Source: Jejuia pallidilutea (GTDB lineage: Bacteria > Bacteroidota > Bacteroidia > Flavobacteriales > Flavobacteriaceae). From it: a stretch of DNA of 64,000 nucleotides. A model generated the notes under the pieces. The model was not told where the DNA came from. It was given only the letters and a program-made list of their open reading frames with translations, and did not search any database. A program made the position numbers and the translations under genes. Of this stretch, positions 26,420-34,984 are shown piece after piece; position 1 is the stretch's first letter, and the number at the start of each line of letters is the position of its first letter. The DNA lies in the NCBI RefSeq assembly GCF_002973595.1, contig NZ_PVEO01000011.1, positions 1 through 64,000 of the forward strand, in the 5' to 3' direction.

Positions 26420-26490
26420 CAAAAAAAACAGTTTTAGTTTAGAAGTAATTCGAATAACTAATAACTAACAACTAATAACTAGTAAACAAT

Positions 26491-29400
26491 ATGTCATCAA
26501 ACAAGAAATACTGGAAAAGTGTTGAAGAGCTAAACGAAAATAGCTCTATTGTTGAGACGCTAAAACAAAACGAATTTGTAGAGGAAATTCCTACCGATGA
26601 ATTTTTAGGAGATAAAGATACATTAGAGGCTACATCTACATCACGTCGTGATTTCTTAAAGTATGTTGGTTTTACAACGGCTGCTGCTTCTTTAGCAGCG
26701 TGTGAAGGCCCTGTTAAAAAATCAATTCCATACGTAGTGCAGCCAACAGAAATTATTCCTGGGGTAGCCAACTATTACGCAACTACTATTGCTGATGGTT
26801 TTGATTTTGCAAGTGTTTTAGTTAAAACTCGCGAAGGGCGCCCTATTAAAATAGAAAATAATACTATGGCGGCTACCAATGGTAGTGCAAACGCTAGAGT
26901 ACACGCTTCTGTTTTAGGGTTATATGATAGTTTAAGGGTTACAGGACCTAAAAAAGACGGTGAGGCTATTTCTTGGAGTGACTTTGATGCTGAAACTTCA
27001 AAAGCATTAACCGACGTGGCTGCTGCAAATAAAACTATTGTGTTACTAACACAAACCTATGCGAGCCCATCTACAAATAAATTAGTTGCCGAATTTTCTG
27101 AAAAATATGGTAATGTTAGACATGTGCAATATGACGCTGTTTCAGAATCTACTGCACTTGATGCGTTTCAGGCAAAATATGGAGAGAGAGGTTTAGCGAA
27201 TTATGATTTTTCTAAAGCGATGACTATTGTGTCTGTCGGTGCAGACTTTCTTGGGGATTGGCAAGGTGGTGGATTCGATTCTGGATACTCTAAAAACCGA
27301 ATTCCAGATCATGGCAAAATGTCACGCCATATTCAGTTCGAATCTAATATGAGCCTTTCTGGTGCTAATGCCGATAAGCGAGTGCCATTAACACCAACAC
27401 AACAAAAACAAGCTTTAGCAAAACTTTACAGCTTAATTGTTGGAGGATCCGTTTCAACTGATTTGCCAGAGCACATTAATAATGCTGTAGCAAAAGCTGC
27501 TTCAGAATTAAAAAGAGCGGGAAGCAAAGGTGTAGTAGTTACAGGAATTAAAGATATAAATGCACAAACTGTAGTTTTAGAAATCAATGAGGCCTTATCT
27601 AGTAAGGCGTTCAATCCTAAAACACCTATAAAAACAAGGCAAGGTAGTGACAAGGCAGTAATGCAATTAATTGCCGATATGAAAGCGGGTAATGTAGGAG
27701 CTATTATTATGAGCGGTGTTAACCCACTTTATACATTGCCTAATGCTGCAGATTTCCTTGAAGGATTAAAGAAAACAAAACTTTCTGTTGCTTTTTCAAT
27801 GAAAGAAGATGAAACATCAACAGAATGTCAATATATTGCTGCAGCGCCTCATTATTTAGAATCTTGGGGCGATGTGGAACTTAAAAAAGGACATTATGGT
27901 TTAACACAACCAACTATACGCCCTTTATTTGATACAAGACAATTTCAAGAAGCCCTTTTAAAATGGACTGGAAATGATAGTTCTTATCACGATTACATTA
28001 AAACAATCTGGGGTACTAATATTTTAGGAGGAAGTTCTTTTAATAAAGCACTACATGACGGTGTTTACGTTGGAACATTAGCCGATGAAGTTGAGGTAGA
28101 AAAAGTGAGTGAGGAAAATGTTGAAGCGCCTTCTGGAAATGCAGCAAGAGCATTAGCTGCTTCTGTAAAGTCAAACGGGCTTGAACTAACATTATATACC
28201 AAAGTGGGTATGGGCGACGGGCAACAGGCCAATAACCCATGGTTACAAGAATTCCCAGATCCTATTACTAGAACATCATGGGATAACTACTTAACAGTTT
28301 CAAAAGCAGATGCTGAAGCTTTAGGCTTAACCAACGAAAATGTAGCAAATGGTGCACTAAATAGTAATTTTGCAAAAATTACTGTAAATGGAGTGTCTGT
28401 TACTGCTCCTGTAATCATTCAGCCTGGTCAAGCAAAAGGTTCTTTGGGTCTTGCTTTAGGTTACGGTAAAACGCTTGGTTTAAAAGAAGAAATGCAAACA
28501 GGTGTAAATGCATACCCTTTATACCAAAACTTTAATACAGTACAAGATGTAACTATAGAAGCTGTTGCAGGCATACACGAATTTGCATGTGTACAGTTGC
28601 ATAACACATTAATGGGACGTGGCGATATTGTTAAGGAAACTACCTTAGAAATCTTCAACACAAAAGACAAAGAATACTGGAACGCAATTCCTAAAGTATC
28701 TTTAAACCACGTTGAGACTCCAGTAACATCTCCTGAAGTTGATTTATGGGATGAGTTTGATCGTTCAATAGGGCATCATTTTAACTTATCTATAGATCTA
28801 AATGCTTGTACAGGTTGTGGAGCATGTGTAATTGCATGTCATTCTGAAAATAATGTGCCTGTGGTTGGAAAAACCGAGGTACGTCGTAGTCGCGATATGC
28901 ATTGGTTACGAATAGACAGGTATTATTCTTCAGATGAAACATTTGAAGCTGATGATACTAAGAAAGAGGAGTTTTCTGGTTTATGGGGTGATAAAGGTTC
29001 ATTAGGTGGATTTGGAGAAATGGAAGATCCATCTGAAAATCCTCAAGTAGCATTCCAGCCAGTAATGTGCCAGCATTGTAATCATGCACCATGTGAAACA
29101 GTTTGTCCAGTGGCAGCAACATCACACAGTCGCCAAGGCCAAAATCACATGGCATATAACCGATGTGTTGGTACAAGATATTGTGCAAATAACTGTCCTT
29201 ATAAAGTACGTCGTTTTAACTGGTTCTTATATAGCGAAAATGATGAGTTTGATTATCATATGAACGATGATTTAGGACGTATGGTATTAAACCCAGATGT
29301 TACCGTAAGATCTCGTGGAGTGATGGAAAAATGTTCGATGTGTATTCAAAAAACACAAAAAACAATTTTGGATGCAAAGCGTGATGGTCGTGAAATTAAA

Positions 29401-29592
29401 GACGGAGAGTTTCAAACAGCGTGTTCTGCTGCATGTAGCAACGGCGCAATGGTATTTGGAGACATTAACGATAAGGAAAGTAAAGTTGCAAAACTTAAAA
29501 AAGATAACCGTATGTATCACTTGTTAGAGCACGTAGGCACAAAACCAAACGTGATGTATCAAACAAAAGTGAGAAATACAACTGAAGCATAA
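26491..29592 (+). CDS. actB: Alternative complex III subunit ActB, Fe-S/molybdopterin-oxidoreductase-like
   Basis: 1033 residues. A twin-arginine-like segment (SRRDFLKYVGFTTAAASLAAC, residues about 51-71) lies 50 residues inside the chain. This is the variant-position Tat signal typical of the family, and it ends in a lipobox-like Cys. The large middle part resembles a molybdopterin oxidoreductase; in characterised ACIII it carries no molybdenum. The C-terminal part has four ferredoxin-type clusters: CTGCGACVIAC (about 773), CQHCNHAPCETVCP (about 860), CANNCPYKV (about 898) and CSMCIQKTQ (about 948). It relays electrons from the quinol site to ActA/ActE at the periplasmic side. Confidence 0.95.
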   Translation: MSSNKKYWKSVEELNENSSIVETLKQNEFVEEIPTDEFLGDKDTLEATSTSRRDFLKYVGFTTAAASLAACEGPVKKSIPYVVQPTEIIPGVANYYATTIADGFDFASVLVKTREGRPIKIENNTMAATNGSANARVHASVLGLYDSLRVTGPKKDGEAISWSDFDAETSKALTDVAAANKTIVLLTQTYASPSTNKLVAEFSEKYGNVRHVQYDAVSESTALDAFQAKYGERGLANYDFSKAMTIVSVGADFLGDWQGGGFDSGYSKNRIPDHGKMSRHIQFESNMSLSGANADKRVPLTPTQQKQALAKLYSLIVGGSVSTDLPEHINNAVAKAASELKRAGSKGVVVTGIKDINAQTVVLEINEALSSKAFNPKTPIKTRQGSDKAVMQLIADMKAGNVGAIIMSGVNPLYTLPNAADFLEGLKKTKLSVAFSMKEDETSTECQYIAAAPHYLESWGDVELKKGHYGLTQPTIRPLFDTRQFQEALLKWTGNDSSYHDYIKTIWGTNILGGSSFNKALHDGVYVGTLADEVEVEKVSEENVEAPSGNAARALAASVKSNGLELTLYTKVGMGDGQQANNPWLQEFPDPITRTSWDNYLTVSKADAEALGLTNENVANGALNSNFAKITVNGVSVTAPVIIQPGQAKGSLGLALGYGKTLGLKEEMQTGVNAYPLYQNFNTVQDVTIEAVAGIHEFACVQLHNTLMGRGDIVKETTLEIFNTKDKEYWNAIPKVSLNHVETPVTSPEVDLWDEFDRSIGHHFNLSIDLNACTGCGACVIACHSENNVPVVGKTEVRRSRDMHWLRIDRYYSSDETFEADDTKKEEFSGLWGDKGSLGGFGEMEDPSENPQVAFQPVMCQHCNHAPCETVCPVAATSHSRQGQNHMAYNRCVGTRYCANNCPYKVRRFNWFLYSENDEFDYHMNDDLGRMVLNPDVTVRSRGVMEKCSMCIQKTQKTILDAKRDGREIKDGEFQTACSAACSNGAMVFGDINDKESKVAKLKKDNRMYHLLEHVGTKPNVMYQTKVRNTTEA

Positions 29593-29620
29593 ATCTAATT
29601 AAAGAATCAATTATATAATT

Positions 29621-31360
29621 ATGGCGTCTCATTACGAAGCACCTATTAGAAGACCTTTAGTTACAGGTGAAAAATCATACCACGATGTTACTGTGGATGT
29701 TGCAAAACCTGTTGAAGGAAAAGCCAATAAGCAGTGGTGGATAGTTTTTGGTATATCACTAGCAGCTTTTCTTTGGGGAATTGGATGTATTATTTATACC
29801 ATATCAACAGGTGTCGGTACTTGGGGTTTGAATAAAACCGTAGGTTGGGCTTGGGATATTACAAATTTTGTTTGGTGGGTAGGTATTGGTCATGCAGGAA
29901 CACTAATTTCTGCGGTACTATTATTATTCCGTCAGAAATGGAGAATGGCGATTAACCGTTCTGCTGAAGCAATGACGATTTTTTCGGTCGTTCAAGCAGG
30001 GTTATTCCCTATCATCCACATGGGTCGTCCTTGGCTAGCGTATTGGGTATTACCTATTCCAAATCAATTTGGATCCTTATGGGTAAACTTTAACTCGCCA
30101 TTACTATGGGACGTATTTGCAATTTCAACATATTTATCTGTATCGTTAGTGTTCTGGTGGACAGGTTTATTACCAGATTTTGCAATGTTAAGAGATAGAG
30201 CAATTAAACCGTTTCAAAAGAAAATATATGCATTATTAAGTTTTGGATGGTCTGGACGTGCTAAAGATTGGCAGCGATTTGAAGAAGTATCTTTAGTGCT
30301 CGCAGGTTTAGCAACACCACTTGTACTTTCTGTACACACCATTGTATCGTTCGATTTCGCAACATCGGTAATTCCTGGGTGGCATACCACGATATTCCCG
30401 CCATACTTCGTTGCGGGTGCGGTATTCTCAGGATTTGCTATGGTAAACACACTTCTCATTATAATGAGAAAAGTGTGTAATCTAGAAGACTACATTACAA
30501 TACAGCACATCGAGCTAATGAATATTGTAATTATGATTACAGGTTCCATAGTAGGTGTAGCTTACATTACAGAACTGTTCATTGCGTGGTATTCGGGTGT
30601 TGAATACGAGCAGTACGCATTCTTAAACAGAGCAACAGGCCCTTATGCTTGGGCGTATTGGATGATGATGTCTTGTAATGTGTTCTCTCCACAATTTATG
30701 TGGTTTAAGAAATTAAGAACAAGTATTATGTTCTCTTTCTTTATCTCTATCGTAGTGAACGTAGGGATGTGGTTTGAGCGTTTTGTAATTATTGTAACAT
30801 CATTACATAGAGATTACTTACCATCTTCATGGACAATGTTCTCACCAACTTATGTAGATATAGGAATATTTATTGGTACCATAGGATTCTTCTTTGTATT
30901 GTTCTTATTATACTCTAGAACATTCCCTGTAATAGCTCAGGCAGAGGTAAAAACAATTTTAAAATCATCAGGCGAAAAATATAAAAACTTAAGAGAATCT
31001 GGTAAAAGTTTAGTAGGTACAGGCGCAGACGAAAGAACATCTGGTAAGGTAGCTCATGTAATTGCTACAGAACCAGAACCAGTAGTAATTAAGGGAGACA
31101 AATCTGAAATGACTAATTCCTTGCTTGAAAGTATAGGCACCTTTGATCCATCTACCCAAACAGCAGATGACCTCAAGAAAATAAGTGGTGTTGGACCAAA
31201 AATGGAAGAGGTATTAAACAGTATTGGTATTTATACCTTCCTGCAGGTAAGTAAAATGACCAAAAAAGAATACGACTTGCTAGATAGTATTACGGGCTCC
31301 TTCCCAGGAAGAGCTGAACGTGATGATTGGTCTGGACAAGCTAAAAAATTAATAAACTAA
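29621..31360 (+). CDS. actC: Alternative complex III subunit ActC (NrfD-like) with a C-terminal helix-hairpin-helix tail
   Basis: 579 residues. About residues 1-440 form the NrfD/PsrC-type membrane subunit with around ten transmembrane helices; it contributes to the quinol site and possibly to proton translocation. After a hydrophilic linker (about 445-515) comes an extra domain. Its sequence DLKKISGVGPKMEEVLNSIG, followed by IYTFLQVSKM and ending GRAERDDWSGQAKKLIN, is a helix-hairpin-helix module with GVGP as hairpin. I know this module from tails on other Bacteroidota proteins such as NADH dehydrogenase subunits and L21. The tail would be cytoplasmic. Its function here is unknown. Confidence 0.93.
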   Translation: MASHYEAPIRRPLVTGEKSYHDVTVDVAKPVEGKANKQWWIVFGISLAAFLWGIGCIIYTISTGVGTWGLNKTVGWAWDITNFVWWVGIGHAGTLISAVLLLFRQKWRMAINRSAEAMTIFSVVQAGLFPIIHMGRPWLAYWVLPIPNQFGSLWVNFNSPLLWDVFAISTYLSVSLVFWWTGLLPDFAMLRDRAIKPFQKKIYALLSFGWSGRAKDWQRFEEVSLVLAGLATPLVLSVHTIVSFDFATSVIPGWHTTIFPPYFVAGAVFSGFAMVNTLLIIMRKVCNLEDYITIQHIELMNIVIMITGSIVGVAYITELFIAWYSGVEYEQYAFLNRATGPYAWAYWMMMSCNVFSPQFMWFKKLRTSIMFSFFISIVVNVGMWFERFVIIVTSLHRDYLPSSWTMFSPTYVDIGIFIGTIGFFFVLFLLYSRTFPVIAQAEVKTILKSSGEKYKNLRESGKSLVGTGADERTSGKVAHVIATEPEPVVIKGDKSEMTNSLLESIGTFDPSTQTADDLKKISGVGPKMEEVLNSIGIYTFLQVSKMTKKEYDLLDSITGSFPGRAERDDWSGQAKKLIN

Positions 31361-31369
31361 ACATAGTCA

Positions 31370-31900
31370 ATGGAAGCTTCAAAAGTTATTCACGCTATCT
31401 ATACTGATGATGATGTATTAATGTCTGCCGTTAAAAAAGTAAAGGCAGAAAGACATCACATTGAAGAAATATACACTCCTTTTCCAGTACATGGATTAGA
31501 TAAAGCTATGGGTCTAGCGCCTACTCGTATAGCCATTACGGCATTTTTATATGGCCTAGTAGGTTTAACAGTAGCAATTGTAATGATGAATTTTATTATG
31601 ATTGAAGATTGGCCCCAAGACATTGGCGGTAAACCAAGCTTTAGCTATTTAGAAAATATGCCAGCATTTGTACCTATAATGTTTGAGCTTACTGTGTTTT
31701 TTGCTGCACACTTAATGGTAATTACATTTTATTTGCGTAGTAGAATGTGGCCATTTAAAAAAGCTGAAAACCCTGACCCTAGAACAACTGACGACCATTT
31801 TTTAATGGAAGTAACAGTTCATGGTAACGAAAATGAGTTACAGCGCCTACTTGCAGAAACTGGAGCAGTAGAAATTAATTTAGTTGATAAAGCCCATTAA
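31370..31900 (+). CDS. actD: Alternative complex III subunit ActD (DUF3341)
   Basis: 176 residues with two central transmembrane segments (about 63-85 and 103-125) between soluble ends, matching the DUF3341 family. The N-terminal part (KVIHAIYTDDDVLMSAVKKVK) and VHGLDKAMGLAPTRI are family signatures. ActD is a small membrane subunit that helps hold the complex together; no cofactor motif is visible. It lies 9 bp after actC and its stop precedes the actE ATG by 7 bp, which suggests tight translational coupling. Confidence 0.93.
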   Translation: MEASKVIHAIYTDDDVLMSAVKKVKAERHHIEEIYTPFPVHGLDKAMGLAPTRIAITAFLYGLVGLTVAIVMMNFIMIEDWPQDIGGKPSFSYLENMPAFVPIMFELTVFFAAHLMVITFYLRSRMWPFKKAENPDPRTTDDHFLMEVTVHGNENELQRLLAETGAVEINLVDKAH

Positions 31901-31907
31901 TAACAGT

Positions 31908-32462
31908 ATGAAAAGCTTAGTTAAAATAGCACTAGTAGCAATTGTATTTGTAGCAGTATCTTGTAGAAAAGATACAGCACCAAATTATCAGTTCATGCCA
32001 AATATGTACGAATCTGTTGGATATGAAACCTACGGTGAAAATGAAATGTTTGAAAACGGTATGCAAGCCAGAACTCCTGCAAGCGGAAGTATACCAAGAG
32101 GTTTTGTCCCGTTTGATATAGAAAACTCAACAGAAGGTTACGAATTAGCTAAATCAACTTTAAAAAGTCCGTTAGATTCTACTCAAATAGATTTAGAAAG
32201 AGGTAAGGAACTATATGATATTTACTGTGGTATATGCCACGGTAATAAAGGTAAAGGACAAGGTAAGCTAGTACAACGAGAAAAAATATTAGGTATTCCA
32301 AGTTATGATGATGCAGGAAGGGCAATCAACGAAGGTAGCATTTACCATACTATTTATTATGGAAAGAATGCTATGGGGAGTTATGCAAACCAATTAAACG
32401 AAGAAGAACGCTGGCAGGTGGTGTCTTACGTATTAAAGTTAAAAGCAGATTTAGAAAAGTAA
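31908..32462 (+). CDS. actE: Alternative complex III subunit ActE, monoheme cytochrome c lipoprotein
   Basis: 184 residues from the ATG at 31908 (MKSLVKIALVAIVFVAVSC). An upstream in-frame TTG at 31884 overlaps actD and would spoil the lipoprotein signal. The lipobox ends in Cys19, so the protein is anchored by lipid at the periplasmic side. A single heme c site CGICH lies at about residue 107. A candidate Met ligand is in NAMGSY (about 157). It is the exit cytochrome of the complex, delivering electrons to the oxidase or to a soluble carrier. Confidence 0.93.
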   Translation: MKSLVKIALVAIVFVAVSCRKDTAPNYQFMPNMYESVGYETYGENEMFENGMQARTPASGSIPRGFVPFDIENSTEGYELAKSTLKSPLDSTQIDLERGKELYDIYCGICHGNKGKGQGKLVQREKILGIPSYDDAGRAINEGSIYHTIYYGKNAMGSYANQLNEEERWQVVSYVLKLKADLEK

Positions 32463-32482
32463 GAAGATAAGATTATATAGAT

Positions 32483-33853
32483 ATGTATACATTTTCAAAT
32501 AAATTAAAGACATTTTCTATCGCTCTAATAGTTTTAGGAGTATTAGGTGTAGGATATGGTTTTATGACATCTCATAAATCTTTAGAAGACGTAAAAGAAA
32601 TGCTTGCTGAGGAAGCTTCGCATCATGGAGGTGAACACGAAACTACCACTAAAGCACATGTTGTGGCAGGAGTAGAGGATCATTCAAACAATGCACACGA
32701 AGAAAACGCTCATGGTGCTTTAGCTGATGTAGATCATCATGGCGATGAGCATGCTGAACATGTAATGCACCAAATACACAACAGACCTTGGGCTGCCTTA
32801 TACGTTGCTGCATTTTTCTTTATGATGATTGCACTTGGCGTGTTAGCATTCTACGCAATACAAATTGCATCTCAAGCGGGTTGGTCTCCAGTACTTTTTA
32901 GAGTAATGGAAGGTATTACAGCCTACTTGCTACCTGGTGCTGTAATTGTATTATTAATAGCAATTGCATCAGGCACTATAGGCCATTATAATTTATTTAT
33001 TTGGATGGATCCAGAAGTGGTGGCACACGATAAGTTAATACAAGGTAAATCTGGTTGGTTGAGTCTTACTTGGTTTTCAGTTAGAGGTATTATATTTATT
33101 TTAGGGTGGTGGTTATATCGTCATTTTTCACGTAAATTTTCAATAGCTCAAGACACCGCTGAAGATAAAAGTAACTTTAAGAAATCATTCCGTATTTCTG
33201 CGGCATTCTTAGTGTTTTTCATATACACAGAGTCTATTATGTCTTGGGATTGGATAATGAGTGTAGATCCTCATTGGTTCTCTACCTTATTTGGTTGGTA
33301 TGTGTTTGCAAGTATGTTTGTAAGCGGTATTACAGTTATAGCATTAATTTCAATATATTTAAAATCTCGAGGATATTTAGAATTTGTAAATGAAAACCAC
33401 CTGCACGACGTTGCTAAGTTTATGTTTGCCATGAGTATCTTCTGGACATACCTATGGTTCTCTCAATTCATGCTTATATGGTATTCTAATATTCCAGAAG
33501 AGGTAACGTATTTTGTAACACGTTTTGAAGATTATAAATTACCATTTTTAGGTATGGTAGTTTTAAATTTTGTGTTCCCTATCTTAATGTTAATGAATGC
33601 AGATTATAAACGTATACCTTGGTTTGTGGTAATGACTGGTTTAGTGATTTTATTCGGTCACTACATTGATATTTTTAATATGATTATGCCTGCAACCGTT
33701 GGAGATAGATGGTTTATTGGTATTCCAGAAATTAGCTCAATATTATTATTTGCTGGCTTATTTATTTTTATAGTATTTACGGCGTTAACAAAAGCACCTT
33801 TGTTGGTGAAAGGCTATCCTTTTAGAAAGGAAAGTGAAGAATTTCATTATTAA
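32483..33853 (+). CDS. actF: Alternative complex III subunit ActF (NrfD-like)
   Basis: 456 residues, a second NrfD-type membrane subunit related to ActC, with about ten transmembrane helices. An unusual feature is the segment from about 40 to 100 between the first two helices. It is very rich in His, Glu and Asp (SHHGGEHETTTKAH, DVDHHGDEHAEHVMHQIHNRP) and could bind metal ions or buffer protons. The rest is conserved (FSVRGIIFILGWWLYRHFS, YTESIMSWDWIMSVDPHW). It completes actABCDEF and is followed 30 bp later by coxB, consistent with the ACIII-aa3 supercomplex known from Flavobacterium johnsoniae. Confidence 0.93.
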   Translation: MYTFSNKLKTFSIALIVLGVLGVGYGFMTSHKSLEDVKEMLAEEASHHGGEHETTTKAHVVAGVEDHSNNAHEENAHGALADVDHHGDEHAEHVMHQIHNRPWAALYVAAFFFMMIALGVLAFYAIQIASQAGWSPVLFRVMEGITAYLLPGAVIVLLIAIASGTIGHYNLFIWMDPEVVAHDKLIQGKSGWLSLTWFSVRGIIFILGWWLYRHFSRKFSIAQDTAEDKSNFKKSFRISAAFLVFFIYTESIMSWDWIMSVDPHWFSTLFGWYVFASMFVSGITVIALISIYLKSRGYLEFVNENHLHDVAKFMFAMSIFWTYLWFSQFMLIWYSNIPEEVTYFVTRFEDYKLPFLGMVVLNFVFPILMLMNADYKRIPWFVVMTGLVILFGHYIDIFNMIMPATVGDRWFIGIPEISSILLFAGLFIFIVFTALTKAPLLVKGYPFRKESEEFHY

Positions 33854-33883
33854 TTAAGATTTAAATAAAGACGACTGATAACA

Positions 33884-34957
33884 ATGACTGCTTTATTAAC
33901 AATTATAGTTTTAGTATTTATTCTAATAGCCATTTGGCAAATGGTTAAAATTTTCGATTTGGCACAAGCTAAAAACGAAACGGATGCTTCGGGAGTAGCC
34001 ACTGATAAAGATAATACCGTAAATGGTTATCTCATGATGGGGTTTTTAATATTCATTTATGCAATTACCATTATATCTATTGTTAAATGGGGAGATTTAC
34101 CTTTAATTTCCAATTCGGCTTCAGAGCATGGTCCAACAATTGATAATTTAATGATTGTAACCTTAATTGTTATCTTTTTCGTGCAAACGGTTACACAATT
34201 TCTATTGCATTATTATGCTTTTAAATACAAAGGCGAAAAAGGGAAAAAAGCTTTGTTTTTTGCCGATAATAATAAATTAGAGTTTATCTGGACAATTATC
34301 CCTGTTATTGTTTTAGCAGGATTAGTAATATGGGGGCTAAACACCTGGATTAATATTATGGGTGTAGACGAAAGTGAAGACCCTTTGGTAGTAGAACTAT
34401 ATGCACAACAATTTAACTGGAAAGCTCGCTACGGAGGAGCCGATAATACTCTAGGTAAAGCTAACGTACGTTTAATAGATATAGATCGTGCAAATATTTT
34501 AGGTTTAGATGAATCTGACCCTAATGCTCAAGATGATATTATTACAACAGAATTACATTTGCCTGTAGGACGACCAGTTTTATTTAAAATGCGTTCTCAA
34601 GACGTATTACATTCTGCATATATGCCGCATTTTAGAGCACAAATGAACTGTGTTCCTGGGATGATTACCCAATTTGGATTTACGCCTACAGTTACAACTG
34701 CTGAAATGAGACAAAGAACTGAAATACAAGATAAGGTTAAAAATATTAACGAGATTAGAGTAGAAAAAAGTAAAAAATTGATAGATGAGGGAGGTGATGC
34801 CTTAGAACCTTATGAATTTGATTACCTTTTACTTTGTAATAAAATTTGTGGTACATCCCACTACAACATGCAAATGAAGATTGTAGTAGAAACAGAAGAA
34901 GAATATAATGCTTGGATCGCAGAACAAAAAGAATTCAAGAACTCTCTAATTAATTAA
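33884..34957 (+). CDS. coxB: Cytochrome c oxidase subunit II
   Basis: 357 residues. The CuA site reads CNKICGTSHYNM (CxxxCxxxHxxM, about 308-319), with the upstream His in LHSAYMPHF. The position usually held by Glu between the cysteines is Lys. That ligand works through the backbone carbonyl, so copper binding may survive. Between the first His ligand and the cysteines is an insertion of about 50 charged residues (TAEMRQRTEIQDKVKNINE and following). Four hydrophobic segments are visible (about 3-20, 45-66, 85-110, 130-155), where two are typical. It accepts electrons from cytochrome c or ActE/ActA for subunit I. Confidence 0.95.
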   Translation: MTALLTIIVLVFILIAIWQMVKIFDLAQAKNETDASGVATDKDNTVNGYLMMGFLIFIYAITIISIVKWGDLPLISNSASEHGPTIDNLMIVTLIVIFFVQTVTQFLLHYYAFKYKGEKGKKALFFADNNKLEFIWTIIPVIVLAGLVIWGLNTWINIMGVDESEDPLVVELYAQQFNWKARYGGADNTLGKANVRLIDIDRANILGLDESDPNAQDDIITTELHLPVGRPVLFKMRSQDVLHSAYMPHFRAQMNCVPGMITQFGFTPTVTTAEMRQRTEIQDKVKNINEIRVEKSKKLIDEGGDALEPYEFDYLLLCNKICGTSHYNMQMKIVVETEEEYNAWIAEQKEFKNSLIN

Positions 34958-34984
34958 TACAAAAAAGAAAAACGATAATAGATT

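Noticed and set aside
26472-29520. Minus-strand frames within actB considered as genes
   Set aside because: They lie wholly inside a strongly conserved gene, have no recognisable products and are expected by chance.
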